Assembly: GCF_000156575.1 (NCBI RefSeq) | Contig: NZ_GG666045.1 | Location: 250,359 to 314,358, forward strand | Direction: 5' to 3' | DNA from: Anaerococcus lactolyticus ATCC 51172 | GTDB taxonomy: Bacteria > Bacillota > Clostridia > Tissierellales > Peptoniphilaceae | Length of the DNA stretch: 64,000 bases | Shown here: positions 25,554 through 36,277 of the stretch, piece after piece | Numbering within the stretch: the first letter of the stretch is position 1 | How the letters are laid out: each line of letters opens with the position of its first letter | Translations under genes and position numbers: made by a program | Notes under the pieces: generated by a model | The model's database searches: none | What the model was told of the DNA's origin: nothing | The model's input: only the letters and a program-made list of their open reading frames with translations

Positions 25554-28500
25554 TATTTACTCCTTATTTTCTTAATTGTATCTAAAAGTTCGTATGTGTC
25601 AAGTAATTTAGTCTTTATTGCAGGAATTATAAATGCTGGTTTGTCAGATAAATCTAGGCTCATCACCCCCTTGTAGGTTTCATTTATATATTTTAATTCT
25701 TCAAATGTAAAATTATCCTTACTTGCAAAAAATAAATATATGCTATTATTAATTTCTCTTATTTCAGTGAAACCATTTTCTGAAGCGATAGCTTTAATAA
25801 GAGATACATACATTATATTATCCACTATTACAGGAATATCTCCATAAACATCAATCAATTCTTCAACCAAAGCATCGTAATCACTTTTATCATTTATATT
25901 TGCTATACGATTGTAAATTTCAATTTTTTGCGAAGAATCATTGATATAGGAATTTGGAATATATGCATCTATTTTTATATCAATGAAAGTTTGGTTTTCT
26001 AATTTAATTTTAACTTCCTTGCCTGATGCTTTTTCAACAGCTTCTTGAAGGAATTTTACGTAAAGGTCATAACCAACAGCTTCAACATGACCAGATTGAC
26101 TTTCACCTAAGAGATTTCCTGCTCCTCTTAATTCCAAGTCTTTCATTGCTATTTTATAACCAGAACCAAAATCCGAAAAATCTCTTATGGATTTTAATCT
26201 CTTTTCTCCAATCTCGGTCAAAATTTTTCCTGACCTGTAAGTAAAATAAGCATAAGATGATCTGTATCCCCTTCCTATTCTACCTTTCAACTGATAAAGC
26301 TGAGATAAACCCATTAAGTCTGAATCATAGATTACTATGGTATTAACATTTTTTATATCCATACCCGTTTCTATAATTGTTGTCGCAAGTAGTATATCTA
26401 TCTTGCCATCTATGAAATCCATCATGATATTTTCGATTTGTCTAGGACTCATCTGCCCATGGACAATCTCAATGCTGGCTTCTGGAACTAAATCTTTTAT
26501 TTTCAAAAATAATTTTTCTATGTCATTTACCCTGTTATAAACAAAGTAAACTTGACCATTTCTATTTATTTCCTTAAGTATAGCATCTCTTATTATTCCA
26601 GAATCAAATTCTAAAACATAAGTATTTACAGGAAGTCTTTCTTCAGGAGGATCATCTAGAGTTGATAAATCCCTTATACCTGATAAGGACATCTGAAGCG
26701 TCCTTGGAATTGGTGTTGCAGAAAGAGTTAACACATCAATTGATGCCTTGAATTTTTTGAATTTTTCCTTATGCTTTACGCCAAATCTTTGCTCTTCATC
26801 TATAATTAATAGCCCCAATTTGTTAAACTTAACATCATCAGACAACAGCCTATGAGTTCCAACAACAATATCAATTTTGCCAGACTTTATATCTTTTAAT
26901 ATCTTATCATCCTTAGCCTTGGTATTAAACCTGGATAACATAGCACAAGTAATTGGGAAATCCTTAAACCTTTCTACCATTGTATGATAATGTTGGTTGG
27001 CAAGAATTGTGGTTGGCACAAGAAAGGCAACCTGATATCCATCCATGATAGCTTTAAAAGCAGCTCTTAAAGCTACTTCAGTTTTGCCATAACCTACATC
27101 ACCACATAACAACCTATCCATAGGATTTTCGCTTTCCATATCAGCTTTGATCTCCTCAATACTTCTTAATTGAGAAAAAGTCTCATCATATGGAAAGGAA
27201 TTTTCAAACTCTACCTGCCAAGTAGTATCCTTAGAAAAAGCATGCCCCTTTTCTTTGGCTCTTTTTGCATATAATTTTACTAAATCATCAGCTATTTCAT
27301 CAACTGCTTTTTTTGCTCTTTGCTTTGATTTTTGCCACTGTAGAGAGCCTAGAGCAGATAGTTTTGGTTTTTCTCCCCTATTACCAATGTATTTACTAAC
27401 CAAGTTCATTTGATCTACAGGTATGTAAAGCTTATCGTTTCCTCTATATTCTATTAATATAAAATCTTTTTCAACATCATTTCTCTCAATTTTTGTAAGC
27501 CCTTTATAAATTCCAATCCCATTGTTCTCGTGAACAACATAATCGCCTATCTCTAAATCTGAATAATTTATAATATTCTTAGATGATACTTTTTTGCGGT
27601 TATTCTTTTTAGAACTAGTCTTACCAAAAACCTCTTTACTTGTAAATACGAAAAGATCTACATCTTTGATATAGTATCCTTCACTGGAATTTTTATCAGA
27701 AATAATGATTGGTGTTTTGTCAAAGTCTGTGGAATTTTCCTCAAAACCAGCAAGCAAAAAGTCGTGATCGATAAAACTTTTTAATAGATTTTCTTTTCTA
27801 GACTTAGAACCTGCAAATACATAAACTTTTTTATCTCTTTTTGCTAGATCAATACTTGTTCTTATGAAATTTTCTATATCCTTATTAAAATTTTCTGCTT
27901 CTATTGTCTTTAAATCGATAATTTTCCTTGGTGAAAATAATTTTGTTCTTTTAAGGATAGATGTGAAATTTATAATTGATTTTTCCGATATATTTTTATA
28001 TATCTCACTACTATCTAACAAATAATTAGCAAAACTACCAAAGACTTCACCATTTTCCATTTGATAGGTTAAATCTTCTAAGAATTTTTCATCATCTTTT
28101 GTGACAGACTCATAAATCCTTGAAATATCATCAAAAATAAAGATAGTTCCAGCTGGTAGGTAGTCAATAAAGCTTGAATAATTTTCTGTTCTATAGGCAT
28201 TAATCAAGTCTTTATTTGCAACATACATTTTTTGATCTAAAAAAGAAATAATTTGCTTATACTTATCTACTAGCTTTTGATCTTTTGTATTAGTAACTTC
28301 TTTCTTGTCTATATCATTAGAAATAGCCTTAATTACTTTTTTATAGTCATCAGAATCGTATAAAAGTTCATTGGCTGGGCCTATCTCTACGTTTTTTATT
28401 TTCTTTATTGTTCTTTGGGTATTTTTATCAAAGATTCTTATAGAATCAACTTCATCATCAAAAAGCTCAATCCTAACTGGGTCTTCATAATTAATTGGCC

Positions 28501-29041
28501 AAATATCAATTATTGAACCTCTTTTTGCAAAGTCACCTCTTTCCTCTACAAAATCTGTTGAATTATAATTAAGAGCACTAAGACTGTTAATAAAATCATC
28601 GACATCTATTATGCTCTCTTCATCTATAATAACAAAAGATTTGTTAAATCTATCTAAAGTCGTAAGTTTATTTTTTATTGCAGCAAAATTTGTAACTGTA
28701 ATAAACTTTTCACCTTTTGACAAACTAATCAAACATTCCAATCTTTGATTGATTTTTTTATCATCAATTGATTTGATATTATAAAAGTTGGTATCTAAGT
28801 CGGGATAAAGTTTAGCTTTAGCAGAAATTTGATTTATATCCTGCAAAAACTTTTCAGATCTTTTAGGATTATCTGTTATAAAGACCACATTTTCTCCAAG
28901 CAATTCAAAGATAGCCAGAGCAAGATGAGCCTTAATACCATCAGTTAAAGCTTGGATATATAGTGGAGAATAGTCTTTAAGTCCGTATTTAATTTTTTTA
29001 ATCTGATCAACGTTAATTAATTGTTCAATTAATTTATTCAT
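25553..29041 (-). CDS. mfd: Transcription-repair coupling factor
   Basis: Removes RNA polymerase stalled at lesions and recruits UvrA. 1162 aa, full length. N-terminal UvrB-homology domains ([18 protein letters not shown]-like start region), the RNA polymerase-interacting domain near residues 485-550 ([17 protein letters not shown]), then the RecG-like helicase: [18 protein letters not shown] near 645, [28 protein letters not shown], and the RGA-type motif near the end ([15 protein letters not shown]). It overlaps pth by 8 bp, the common pth-mfd pairing in Firmicutes. Confidence 0.96.
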   Translation of the reverse strand: MNKLIEQLINVDQIKKIKYGLKDYSPLYIQALTDGIKAHLALAIFELLGENVVFITDNPKRSEKFLQDINQISAKAKLYPDLDTNFYNIKSIDDKKINQRLECLISLSKGEKFITVTNFAAIKNKLTTLDRFNKSFVIIDEESIIDVDDFINSLSALNYNSTDFVEERGDFAKRGSIIDIWPINYEDPVRIELFDDEVDSIRIFDKNTQRTIKKIKNVEIGPANELLYDSDDYKKVIKAISNDIDKKEVTNTKDQKLVDKYKQIISFLDQKMYVANKDLINAYRTENYSSFIDYLPAGTIFIFDDISRIYESVTKDDEKFLEDLTYQMENGEVFGSFANYLLDSSEIYKNISEKSIINFTSILKRTKLFSPRKIIDLKTIEAENFNKDIENFIRTSIDLAKRDKKVYVFAGSKSRKENLLKSFIDHDFLLAGFEENSTDFDKTPIIISDKNSSEGYYIKDVDLFVFTSKEVFGKTSSKKNNRKKVSSKNIINYSDLEIGDYVVHENNGIGIYKGLTKIERNDVEKDFILIEYRGNDKLYIPVDQMNLVSKYIGNRGEKPKLSALGSLQWQKSKQRAKKAVDEIADDLVKLYAKRAKEKGHAFSKDTTWQVEFENSFPYDETFSQLRSIEEIKADMESENPMDRLLCGDVGYGKTEVALRAAFKAIMDGYQVAFLVPTTILANQHYHTMVERFKDFPITCAMLSRFNTKAKDDKILKDIKSGKIDIVVGTHRLLSDDVKFNKLGLLIIDEEQRFGVKHKEKFKKFKASIDVLTLSATPIPRTLQMSLSGIRDLSTLDDPPEERLPVNTYVLEFDSGIIRDAILKEINRNGQVYFVYNRVNDIEKLFLKIKDLVPEASIEIVHGQMSPRQIENIMMDFIDGKIDILLATTIIETGMDIKNVNTIVIYDSDLMGLSQLYQLKGRIGRGYRSSYAYFTYRSGKILTEIGEKRLKSIRDFSDFGSGYKIAMKDLELRGAGNLLGESQSGHVEAVGYDLYVKFLQEAVEKASGKEVKIKLENQTFIDIKIDAYIPNSYINDSSQKIEIYNRIANINDKSDYDALVEELIDVYGDIPVIVDNIMYVSLIKAIASENGFTEIREINNSIYLFFASKDNFTFEELKYINETYKGVMSLDLSDKPAFIIPAIKTKLLDTYELLDTIKKIRSK

Positions 29042-29621
29042 TATTATTTTCTACCAGTTTGACTGAATTACACTTGTTCATTGCCATATCTATATCTTCT
29101 TTTAGAATAATTTCAATCCCCTTGGCAGCAAGTCTAATTTCATCTTCGAGTATACTTACTTCATCTTTGGAAAAGCCACTTAAAACAAAGTTTGCTAAGT
29201 CCCATTTTTCTGGTTTTTTTCCTATAGAAACCTTAATTCGTGGGAATTTATCATCTTGTATTTGATAAATAATTGATTTCATACCATTGTGACTGCCTGC
29301 TGAACCCTTTTTTCTAATTCTAACAGTGCCAAAGTCAATATCAATATCGTCATAAATTACAATAAGTTTATCTATATCAAACTTATAAAAGTTTCTTAAT
29401 TCTCTTACAGCCTCGCCTGAATTATTCATATAGGTTTGAGGTTTTATGAGCATGACTTTATGGCCAGAAATTTCTCCCTGACCATATAGTGATTTAAATT
29501 TTAATTTTCTTACATCTATATTATATTTGTTCGCCAAATAATCAATAGTCATAAAACCGACATTATGTCTAGTATTTTCATATTGTAATCCAGGGTTACC
29601 TAATCCTACAATATAATACAT
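29034..29621 (-). CDS. pth: Peptidyl-tRNA hydrolase
   Basis: Recycles tRNA from peptidyl-tRNAs that fall off the ribosome. 195 aa. GLGNPGLQYENTRHNVGF carries Asn9 and the catalytic His19; KPQTYMNNSG and YDDIDIDFGTVR with the conserved Asp follow, then GSAGSHNGMKS. The start shares a base with the prs stop (TAATG). Confidence 0.96.
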   Translation of the reverse strand: MYYIVGLGNPGLQYENTRHNVGFMTIDYLANKYNIDVRKLKFKSLYGQGEISGHKVMLIKPQTYMNNSGEAVRELRNFYKFDIDKLIVIYDDIDIDFGTVRIRKKGSAGSHNGMKSIIYQIQDDKFPRIKVSIGKKPEKWDLANFVLSGFSKDEVSILEDEIRLAAKGIEIILKEDIDMAMNKCNSVKLVENNNE

Positions 29622-30604
29622 TATTCTATAACCGTAAACAGACCACTTATTGATTCGTAAGTATTGATTCTGTTAATAGCTTCAGCTAAAAGTGGTGCTA
29701 TTGATAGCTGAGTAATCTTGTCAATTTTCTTCTCTTCTGGCAAGGCAATTGTATCGGTAATTACAACTTCCTTAACAGATGGTTTTTGTAGTTTTGTAAT
29801 AGCATCACCTGAGAATACTCCATGAGTTGCAACTAGATAAACATCCTTAGCTCCATTTTCTACTAGATAATCTGCTGCATTTGTAATAGTACCAGCTGTA
29901 TCAATCATATCATCAACAATTATAGCATGTTTGCCCTTAAAATCTCCGATTACAGACATAACTTCGGATACATTAGGCATTGGTCTTCTTTTTTCTATAA
30001 TGGCTATAGGAAGCTTGAGATAATCGGCAAATTCTCTAGCACGTCTTACACCACCTAAGTCAGGACTTACTACTACAAATTCTTCTGGTTTATCAAAGGC
30101 AAATGATTGAAAATGTGTTGAAAGAAGTCTAATAGCAGAAAAATGGTCAACAGGAATATCAAAATAACCTTGAATTTGACCTGCGTGAAGATCCATGGTT
30201 ATAACCCTATCAGCACCTGAAACAGTAAGAAGATTTGCTACAAGTTTTGCTGTAATAGGTTCTCTTCCCCTAGTTTTTCTATCTTGTCTTGCATAGCCAT
30301 AGTAAGGGATAACTGCATTAATATAGCCAGCAGAAGCTCTCTTACATGCATCAATCATTATTAATAATTCCATTAGATTATCATTGGTTGGATTTGATGT
30401 AGGTTGAACTATAAAAACATCTTTTCCCCTGATTGATTCATTAATCTTTATACTGATTTCACCATCTTTAAATTTATTGATATCAGCCTTAGTGAGTTCG
30501 ATTCCAAGGTTTTTTGCAACACTTTCTGCTAATTTAATATTTGAATTGCCTGTTAATAACTTCAATTCCCCTCTTTGAATGTATTTGTTTCCTTTAGATG
30601 ACAT
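29621..30604 (-). CDS. prs: Ribose-phosphate pyrophosphokinase
   Basis: Makes PRPP from ribose 5-phosphate and ATP for nucleotide, His and Trp synthesis. 327 aa, class I. Flexible-loop region [19 protein letters not shown], histidine in [15 protein letters not shown], and the PRPP-binding [15 protein letters not shown]. It follows glmU by 2 bp, the same glmU-prs-pth order as Bacillus (where spoVG precedes and ctc lies between). Confidence 0.96.
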   Translation of the reverse strand: MSSKGNKYIQRGELKLLTGNSNIKLAESVAKNLGIELTKADINKFKDGEISIKINESIRGKDVFIVQPTSNPTNDNLMELLIMIDACKRASAGYINAVIPYYGYARQDRKTRGREPITAKLVANLLTVSGADRVITMDLHAGQIQGYFDIPVDHFSAIRLLSTHFQSFAFDKPEEFVVVSPDLGGVRRAREFADYLKLPIAIIEKRRPMPNVSEVMSVIGDFKGKHAIIVDDMIDTAGTITNAADYLVENGAKDVYLVATHGVFSGDAITKLQKPSVKEVVITDTIALPEEKKIDKITQLSIAPLLAEAINRINTYESISGLFTVIE

Positions 30605-30606
30605 TT

Positions 30607-31992
30607 TTACTCCTTATGATTTTTATCTCTTTCCTTTTTTCTTTCAACATAACCCTTAATATGTTTTTGTTCTGCCCTTTCGATTATTAGTTCGCCCGAA
30701 CTAACATCTTCGGTAATAGTAGAACCAGCTGCAACAAAACCTTCCTTCTCGACTTTTACTGGTGCAACTATGTTTGCATTTGATCCAATAAAAGCGCCGT
30801 CTCCTATGATTGACCTATGCTTAAATTTGCCGTCATAGTTTACAAAAACTACACCGCAACCAACATTTACATCCTTACCAAGATCACTATCACCAATATA
30901 AGCAAGATGACCTGCCTTGGTACCTTCACCAAGTCTTGAATTTTTAACTTCAACAAAATTGCCGATGTGAACTCCCCTGCCTATATGAGAATTTGGTCTT
31001 ATCCTAGAGTATGGGCCAATGTTACTATTTTCTTCCATGTAGCAGTCTTCAATGACAGCATTATCAACCCTAACATTATCTTCGATTGTCGAATTGATTA
31101 TCCTTGTAGAGCCATCAATTAAACAAGACTTGCCTATCTTAGAGTTTCCATAAATTTTTACAAAACCTGATATAACAGTATCGCTTCCAATTTCAACGCC
31201 TTCTTCAATGAAAGTAGTATCTGGGCTTTCAATTACTACACCATTTAACATATGTTTTTTATTAATTCGATTTTGTAAAATTTTGCTTGCCTTATAAAGT
31301 TCATACTTATTATTAATACCGTAAAACTCATCACAATCATTACTTACAAAAGCTGTGACTATCTTGTTTTCACTTTTTAGAACACCTATACAATCGGTTA
31401 GGTAAAGTTCATTTTGATCATTGTTTGAATCAATTTTAGCGAGTGCTTCTTTCAAATCCTGAGCCTTAAAAATATAAATTCCAACATTAATCTCATTTAT
31501 ATTTTCTTGACCATCATTTAGGTCTCTATCCTCTGTTATTCTTATAAAGTTATCATTATCGTCTCTGATAATTCTTCCGTATCCCTTAGGATTATCTATT
31601 TTAGTAGAAAGTATAGTGCAAGAAGAATTAGTCTTAGCATGGTAAGCAATAAGATTCTCAAGAGATTCTTTCTTTATTAGTGGAATATCACCATTCAAAA
31701 TTAGTACTTGGTCATTGTCTTCTATATAATCTAAGGCAAGACTAGCTGCGTAACCGGTACCATAAGGAATACCTGGTCCAATTTTTTGCTCAACTATTGT
31801 TACATCTGGGAATAACTCTTTAAGTTTATCTTTGTTTTTTCCTGCAATAATAATAGTTTCTGATTGATTAAAATCACTTGCATTTTTTACGTATTTTATA
31901 ATTTCTTTATTTATCAACTTGTGAAGAACCTTAGAAGTTTCTGATTTCATTCTTGTTCCTTCACCAGCAGCCATTATTATAGTTTTAATCAT
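30607..31992 (-). CDS. glmU: Bifunctional GlmU (UDP-GlcNAc pyrophosphorylase / GlcN-1-P acetyltransferase)
   Basis: Makes UDP-GlcNAc for peptidoglycan. 461 aa. The N-terminal uridyltransferase starts [13 protein letters not shown], with [14 protein letters not shown] and NGDIPLI; the C-terminal left-handed beta-helix with hexapeptide repeats runs from about residue 250, with the acetyltransferase site around [13 protein letters not shown] and [13 protein letters not shown]. It ends in a charged tail. Its start is 1 bp from the deoD stop. Confidence 0.96.
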   Translation of the reverse strand: MIKTIIMAAGEGTRMKSETSKVLHKLINKEIIKYVKNASDFNQSETIIIAGKNKDKLKELFPDVTIVEQKIGPGIPYGTGYAASLALDYIEDNDQVLILNGDIPLIKKESLENLIAYHAKTNSSCTILSTKIDNPKGYGRIIRDDNDNFIRITEDRDLNDGQENINEINVGIYIFKAQDLKEALAKIDSNNDQNELYLTDCIGVLKSENKIVTAFVSNDCDEFYGINNKYELYKASKILQNRINKKHMLNGVVIESPDTTFIEEGVEIGSDTVISGFVKIYGNSKIGKSCLIDGSTRIINSTIEDNVRVDNAVIEDCYMEENSNIGPYSRIRPNSHIGRGVHIGNFVEVKNSRLGEGTKAGHLAYIGDSDLGKDVNVGCGVVFVNYDGKFKHRSIIGDGAFIGSNANIVAPVKVEKEGFVAAGSTITEDVSSGELIIERAEQKHIKGYVERKKERDKNHKE

Positions 31993-31993
31993 C

Positions 31994-32713
31994 CTAACCT
32001 TCTGCCACCTCTAAGGCAAGTTGCATCATATTAGTATATGATTTTTGCCTATTTTCTGCACTATCCGAAACATTTTCTATCAGAGAATCAGAGATAGTAA
32101 AAATACCCAAGGCTTTTTTCCCATGTTTTCTTGCTGCCATAAATAGACCATAAGATTCCATTTCAACACATAGGATCCCATATTTTCGTAAATTTTCAAA
32201 AACTTTAGGCTCCATATTGTTATAAAATTGGTCTGATGAATGAACTTGACCACAGTGGGTCCTATATCCTAATTCTCTTGATTTCTCAACTGCTTTAACT
32301 AGCAAATCAAAATCTGGATTTACAGAGAAATGTATATTTCCAAATAAATTATCATTTATTGATGATTCAGAACAAGCAGATTGCGCTATTACAATATCAT
32401 GTAGTTTAACATCTTCTTGCATTGAACCTGCTGTGCCTACTCTTATTATGCAATCAACATCATAAAAATCGAAAAGCTCATTAAAATAAATCATAGAAGA
32501 TGGGATGCCCATTCCACTTCCCATTACTGATACTCTTTTACCCTTATAGTAACCAGTAAATCCTAGCATGCCTCGAGTTTCATTAAATTGTGTTACATCT
32601 TCAAGGAAATTATCAGCTATATACTTAGCTCTCAATGGATCTCCCGGCATTAACACAGTTTTTGCTATTTGATCTTTGCTTGTAGCCGATATGTGCGGTG
32701 TTGGTATTGTCAT
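31994..32713 (-). CDS. deoD: Purine-nucleoside phosphorylase, DeoD type
   Basis: Phosphorolysis of purine (deoxy)nucleosides to base and pentose-1-phosphate. 239 aa, hexameric NP-I family. PHISATSKDQIAKTVLMPGDPLRAKYIA, VMGSGMGIPS, RVGTAGSMQ, and the late VEMESYGLF and SDSLIENV (Asp of the active site) are present. AAAAGGAG is 5 nt before the ATG. Only about 20 nt separate the rpiB terminator from this start, so expression probably depends on read-through or a promoter inside rpiB. Confidence 0.95.
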   Translation of the reverse strand: MTIPTPHISATSKDQIAKTVLMPGDPLRAKYIADNFLEDVTQFNETRGMLGFTGYYKGKRVSVMGSGMGIPSSMIYFNELFDFYDVDCIIRVGTAGSMQEDVKLHDIVIAQSACSESSINDNLFGNIHFSVNPDFDLLVKAVEKSRELGYRTHCGQVHSSDQFYNNMEPKVFENLRKYGILCVEMESYGLFMAARKHGKKALGIFTISDSLIENVSDSAENRQKSYTNMMQLALEVAEG

Positions 32714-32732
32714 ATATACTCCTTTTTCATAA

Positions 32733-32758
32733 ACAAAAATAGAGACTCAAAAAGTCTC
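32733..32758 (-). terminator. Terminator overlapping rpiB stop, just upstream of deoD
   Basis: A 6-bp GAGACT/AGTCTC stem with a 5-nt loop followed on the minus strand by ATTTTTG. The rpiB stop TGA is in the upstream arm. A moderate hairpin that may be leaky. Confidence 0.7.
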
Positions 32759-33200
32759 AATTTTCCTCTTCTATTTTACAAATTTTATCTACGCGTCTTT
32801 GATGGCGTCCACCCTCAAATGGAGTTTTTGCAAACTCTTCTACTATCATTTTACATAGCTCGCTTCCAATAACTCTAGCTCCAATACATAATACATTAGC
32901 ATTGTTATGTGCCCTACTCATCTTTGCTGAAAATGGTTCAGAAACACAAGCAGCTCTAATTCCTTTGATCTTGTTTGCAGAAATAGACATGCCTAAGCCT
33001 GTACCACAAATTAGAATAGCAAAATCAGCTTCGTTATTGATAACTTTTTCACAAGCTTTGACAGCAAAATCACTATAGTCACAAGATTCTTTATCATATG
33101 TACCTACATGGACAACTTCATGTCCAAGCTCTTGAAGTTTTTCGCAAACAGCAGGCTGTAAATCAATACCACCATGATCATTAGCTATAACAAATTTCAT
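32757..33200 (-). CDS. rpiB: Ribose 5-phosphate isomerase B
   Basis: Interconverts ribose 5-phosphate and ribulose 5-phosphate, supplying the prs enzyme downstream. 147 aa, RpiB/LacAB family: IANDHGGIDLQ with His9, ICGTGLGMSISANK with the catalytic Cys65, and the phosphate-binding SRAHNNAN with His98. AGGAGG precedes the ATG. It is divergent from murC and first in the run of minus-strand genes. Confidence 0.95.
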   Translation of the reverse strand: MKFVIANDHGGIDLQPAVCEKLQELGHEVVHVGTYDKESCDYSDFAVKACEKVINNEADFAILICGTGLGMSISANKIKGIRAACVSEPFSAKMSRAHNNANVLCIGARVIGSELCKMIVEEFAKTPFEGGRHQRRVDKICKIEEEN

Positions 33201-33268
33201 GGTTCCTCCTTTTAACTTTACATTCTAATATAAATATACGTCATCTATTCTTATATTTAAAGTAGAAC

Positions 33269-33296
33269 TTGACAAGTTTTCAATATTAAATATGGT
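33269..33296 (+). promoter_or_regulatory. murC promoter
   Basis: A consensus TTGACA (33269-33274) and TATGGT (33291-33296) at 16 bp. A better-looking TATAAT lies at 33296-33301, but it would need a 21-bp spacer. Confidence 0.5.
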
Positions 33297-33348
33297 ATAA
33301 TATAATAAATATACTTAAAGACTGAACTATTAAGGAGATTATAAATAT

Positions 33349-34755
33349 ATGTTTGAATTTAATTTAGATGGACACGATTATAAATACGTTCATTTTATTG
33401 GTATAGGTGGTATTTCAATGAGTGGACTTGCCCATCTATTGTTTGAAAAGGGTTATAAGGTTACAGGATCTGATAGAAGCGAATCAGATACAGTTAAAAT
33501 TTTAAAAAATCTTGGCATAGAAGTTTATATTGGTCAAAGAAAAGAAAATATTAAAAATCCTGACCTTGTCGTATATACAGATGCAATAGCTGATGATAAC
33601 GAAGAATTAATTGAAGCTAAAAAACTTGATGCTCCTGTTGTTACAAGAGGCGTATTCTTAGGTGCCCTAATGAGAAATTATAAGAACTCTATTGCAATTT
33701 CGGGCTCTCATGGTAAATCAACAACAACCAGTATGATTTCAAAAATTTTATTACATTCAGATGAAAATCCTACTATCCTTCTTGGTGGTATTTTAGACGA
33801 TATGAAGGGTAATGTTAAAGTTGGTAATGAAGATTTCCTAGTAACTGAAGCTTGTGAATATAAGGGTAACATCAGATATTATTTTCCACAAACAGTTATT
33901 ATTTTAAATATTGATGAAGACCACTTAGATTATTATAAAGATTTAAATGATATAGTTAACACCTTTAAAGAATACCTAAGAAACCAAGATGAAAATTCAA
34001 AGACTATTTTAAATCTTAATGAAGAAAACAATAAACTAATCCTTGATGCTGTCCAAGGTGATCTTATTACTTATGGTCAGGAAAATCCTGATGCTGATTA
34101 TTACGCAACCAATATAAATTTTGATGAAGTTGGTAGACCAAGTTTTGACCTAATGATGAAAAATGGCGATGTTGAGCATTTTAAACTTGGTGTAATTGGA
34201 AGACATAATATAAACAACGCTATGGCTTCAATTATTGCAACTTATGAAAATGGGATTGATATTAATACAATTAGAGAAAATATACTAAAATACACAGGTC
34301 TTGATAGAAGGATGCAAATCATTGGTCATGTAAACAAGACAACAATAATGACAGACTATGGTCATCATCCATCTGAAATTTTAGTGACTTTAGATGCATT
34401 AAAAGAGCATACTAAGGGTAGATTAATATGTGTTTGGCAACCACACACATATTCAAGAACCAAAACCTTGTTTAATGATTTCTTAAATAGTTTTAATTCT
34501 GCCGATGAAATAATAGTTACAGATATTTATGCAGCTAGAGAAAAATTCGACCCTACTATCCATTCCAAGGATGTTGTTGATGCAATGGTTAAGAAAGGGC
34601 TAAATGCCAAATATATCTCAACTTTCGAAGAAGCTAGAGATTATATATACACAATAATAAAAGATGATGACCTTGTAATAACCACAGGATGTGGAAACCC
34701 AGATAAACTTGCAAAAATGATTGTAGAAGACCAAAAAAATCTTGTAAATATCTAA
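33349..34755 (+). CDS. murC: UDP-N-acetylmuramate--L-alanine ligase
   Basis: Adds L-Ala to UDP-MurNAc, the first amino acid of the peptidoglycan stem, using ATP. 468 aa. N-terminal Rossmann GIGGISMSGLAHLL, P-loop ISGSHGKSTTTSM near residue 120, central TEACEYKGN and NIDEDHLDYY, and C-terminal DYGHHPSEI. AAGGAG is 11 nt upstream, a little long. It stands alone on the plus strand and ends in a bidirectional terminator. Confidence 0.96.
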   Translation: MFEFNLDGHDYKYVHFIGIGGISMSGLAHLLFEKGYKVTGSDRSESDTVKILKNLGIEVYIGQRKENIKNPDLVVYTDAIADDNEELIEAKKLDAPVVTRGVFLGALMRNYKNSIAISGSHGKSTTTSMISKILLHSDENPTILLGGILDDMKGNVKVGNEDFLVTEACEYKGNIRYYFPQTVIILNIDEDHLDYYKDLNDIVNTFKEYLRNQDENSKTILNLNEENNKLILDAVQGDLITYGQENPDADYYATNINFDEVGRPSFDLMMKNGDVEHFKLGVIGRHNINNAMASIIATYENGIDINTIRENILKYTGLDRRMQIIGHVNKTTIMTDYGHHPSEILVTLDALKEHTKGRLICVWQPHTYSRTKTLFNDFLNSFNSADEIIVTDIYAAREKFDPTIHSKDVVDAMVKKGLNAKYISTFEEARDYIYTIIKDDDLVITTGCGNPDKLAKMIVEDQKNLVNI

Positions 34756-34775
34756 AAACTATTTAATAGCCAAAT

Positions 34776-34818
34776 AAAAACCAGTCACATAAGCAAATGC
34801 TTATATGGCTGGTTTTTT
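34776..34818. terminator. Bidirectional terminator, murC/mazF
   Basis: AAAAACCAG/CTGGTTTTT and the inner stem ATAAGCA/TGCTTAT around a 2-nt loop, separated by a small internal loop. Strong, with A- and T-runs on both sides. Confidence 0.88.
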
Positions 34819-35167
34819 AGTCTTGTGCAAGGGCAAGTGATATTGTCATTGCCTCATCTATTTTGTTCATTATATCTACAGAAAAAGTTCCAATTTTTTC
34901 CCTAAGTCTTTTTTTATCAATAGTCCTTAATTGCTCCATCAATGCCACAGAATTTTTAGGAAGACCATATTTGTTTCCTTTTAGTTTAACGTGGGTTGGA
35001 AGTTTAGCCTTATTCATTTGACTTGTGACTGGAGCAACAATTATTGTAGGTGAATATTTATTGCCTACATCATTTTGTACAACTATAACAGGTCTTACCC
35101 CTCCCTGTTCGCTACCGACTACAGGAGAAAGATCTGCATAATATAAGTCTCCTCTTTTAACTTTCAT
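34817..35167 (-). CDS. ndoA: MazF/NdoA-type endoribonuclease toxin, no adjacent antitoxin
   Basis: A sequence-specific mRNA interferase of the PemK/MazF family, 116 aa. It has the canonical start [30 protein letters not shown] with the catalytic-region Arg, VAPVTSQ with the conserved Thr-Ser, and the C-terminal helix. In Bacillus the antitoxin gene ndoAI lies between alr and ndoA. Here mazF overlaps the end of alr by 11 bp and is followed by a terminator, so no antitoxin is adjacent. The active-site pattern looks intact. Confidence 0.9.
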   Translation of the reverse strand: MKVKRGDLYYADLSPVVGSEQGGVRPVIVVQNDVGNKYSPTIIVAPVTSQMNKAKLPTHVKLKGNKYGLPKNSVALMEQLRTIDKKRLREKIGTFSVDIMNKIDEAMTISLALAQD

Positions 35168-36275
35168 ATATTTCTCCTAAATAATCGCGTCTTGCTATAA
35201 CCATTCCTTCTTTTATATAAATCCTTTTAACTCTCATAGATATATTTGTCATAAGCTCATAGGATATAGTTCCGATAAGATTAGCATCCTTATCTATTTC
35301 TTTGTAAATTTCTACCCTATCGCCTATTTTAACGTCAAGGCCTGTTACATCGACCATCATCTGATCCATACATACTCTACCCAAAACCTTGCAACCATAA
35401 CCGTTTATGTAAACTTTACCCATGTTTGAAAAAGCCCTACAATAACCATCTGCATAACCTATTGCGACGGTTGCTACTTTCATAGGTTTACTACTTACAA
35501 AGGTTCTTCCATATGAAATCGGCGTCCCTTTATCAATATTTTTTATAAAATGCACAAAAGAGTAAAGCTTAAATGTTTTTTCAAGTTTTATTTCAGTATT
35601 ATCCCTGACAACTTCTGATGGATATAGGCCATAAAGGCATATGCCTATCCTATACATATCTTTAAAAATCTTCTGCCTAATTGTCCCAGCAGAGTTGGCA
35701 AGATGAACAAATTCTAAATCAAAATCATTTTTTATCTGTTCAATTATATAGTCGAAAATCTCTTCTTGCTTCTCAGTGAAGCTATTATCCTCTTCATCAG
35801 CGGTTGAGAAATGGCTAAAGGCTGAAATTATCTTGATATTACTTAAGGTCTTTAATTGCCTAATATTTTCAATTTGGTCAGCTCTAAATCCTATTCTGCC
35901 GTGCCCTGTATCCAAGACAAGATGAGCCTTAAGCTTGTAACCGAGTTTATCAATTTCTTTGGCAAGGCCTAAATCATAAACTGAAATATCAATATCATTT
36001 TCAAAACATTTACTAATATCATCCAAGCCAACATAGCCTAAAATGAGGATTGGTTTTTTTATACCAGCCCTTCTTAACAAAATTCCTTCACTTAATCTAG
36101 CTACAGCAAAATAATCTACCAAATCTTCTATTTCTCTGCCAACTATATCAGAACCTAGTCCATAGGCATTAGCTTTTACCACAGCACAAAATTTCGAACG
36201 ATGATTTAAATTTTTTATTTTAATAATATTATTTCTAATTTTATCGATGTTTACTTCTAAATATGTTTCTTGCAT
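35157..36275 (-). CDS. alr: Alanine racemase
   Basis: PLP enzyme supplying D-Ala for peptidoglycan. 372 aa. The PLP lysine is in [11 protein letters not shown] near residue 34, the catalytic Tyr in ISYGRTF near 260, and the [13 protein letters not shown] motif near 305. It follows the acpS-nnrD fusion gene by 2 bp and overlaps mazF by 11 bp. The acpS-nnr-alr-mazF order is widespread in Firmicutes. Confidence 0.96.
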   Translation of the reverse strand: MQETYLEVNIDKIRNNIIKIKNLNHRSKFCAVVKANAYGLGSDIVGREIEDLVDYFAVARLSEGILLRRAGIKKPILILGYVGLDDISKCFENDIDISVYDLGLAKEIDKLGYKLKAHLVLDTGHGRIGFRADQIENIRQLKTLSNIKIISAFSHFSTADEEDNSFTEKQEEIFDYIIEQIKNDFDLEFVHLANSAGTIRQKIFKDMYRIGICLYGLYPSEVVRDNTEIKLEKTFKLYSFVHFIKNIDKGTPISYGRTFVSSKPMKVATVAIGYADGYCRAFSNMGKVYINGYGCKVLGRVCMDQMMVDVTGLDVKIGDRVEIYKEIDKDANLIGTISYELMTNISMRVKRIYIKEGMVIARRDYLGEIYES

Positions 36276-36277
36276 AA

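Noticed and set aside
33296-33301. TATAAT as the murC -10 paired with TTGACA.
   Set aside because: The spacer would be 21 bp, too long; TATGGT at 16 bp fits better.
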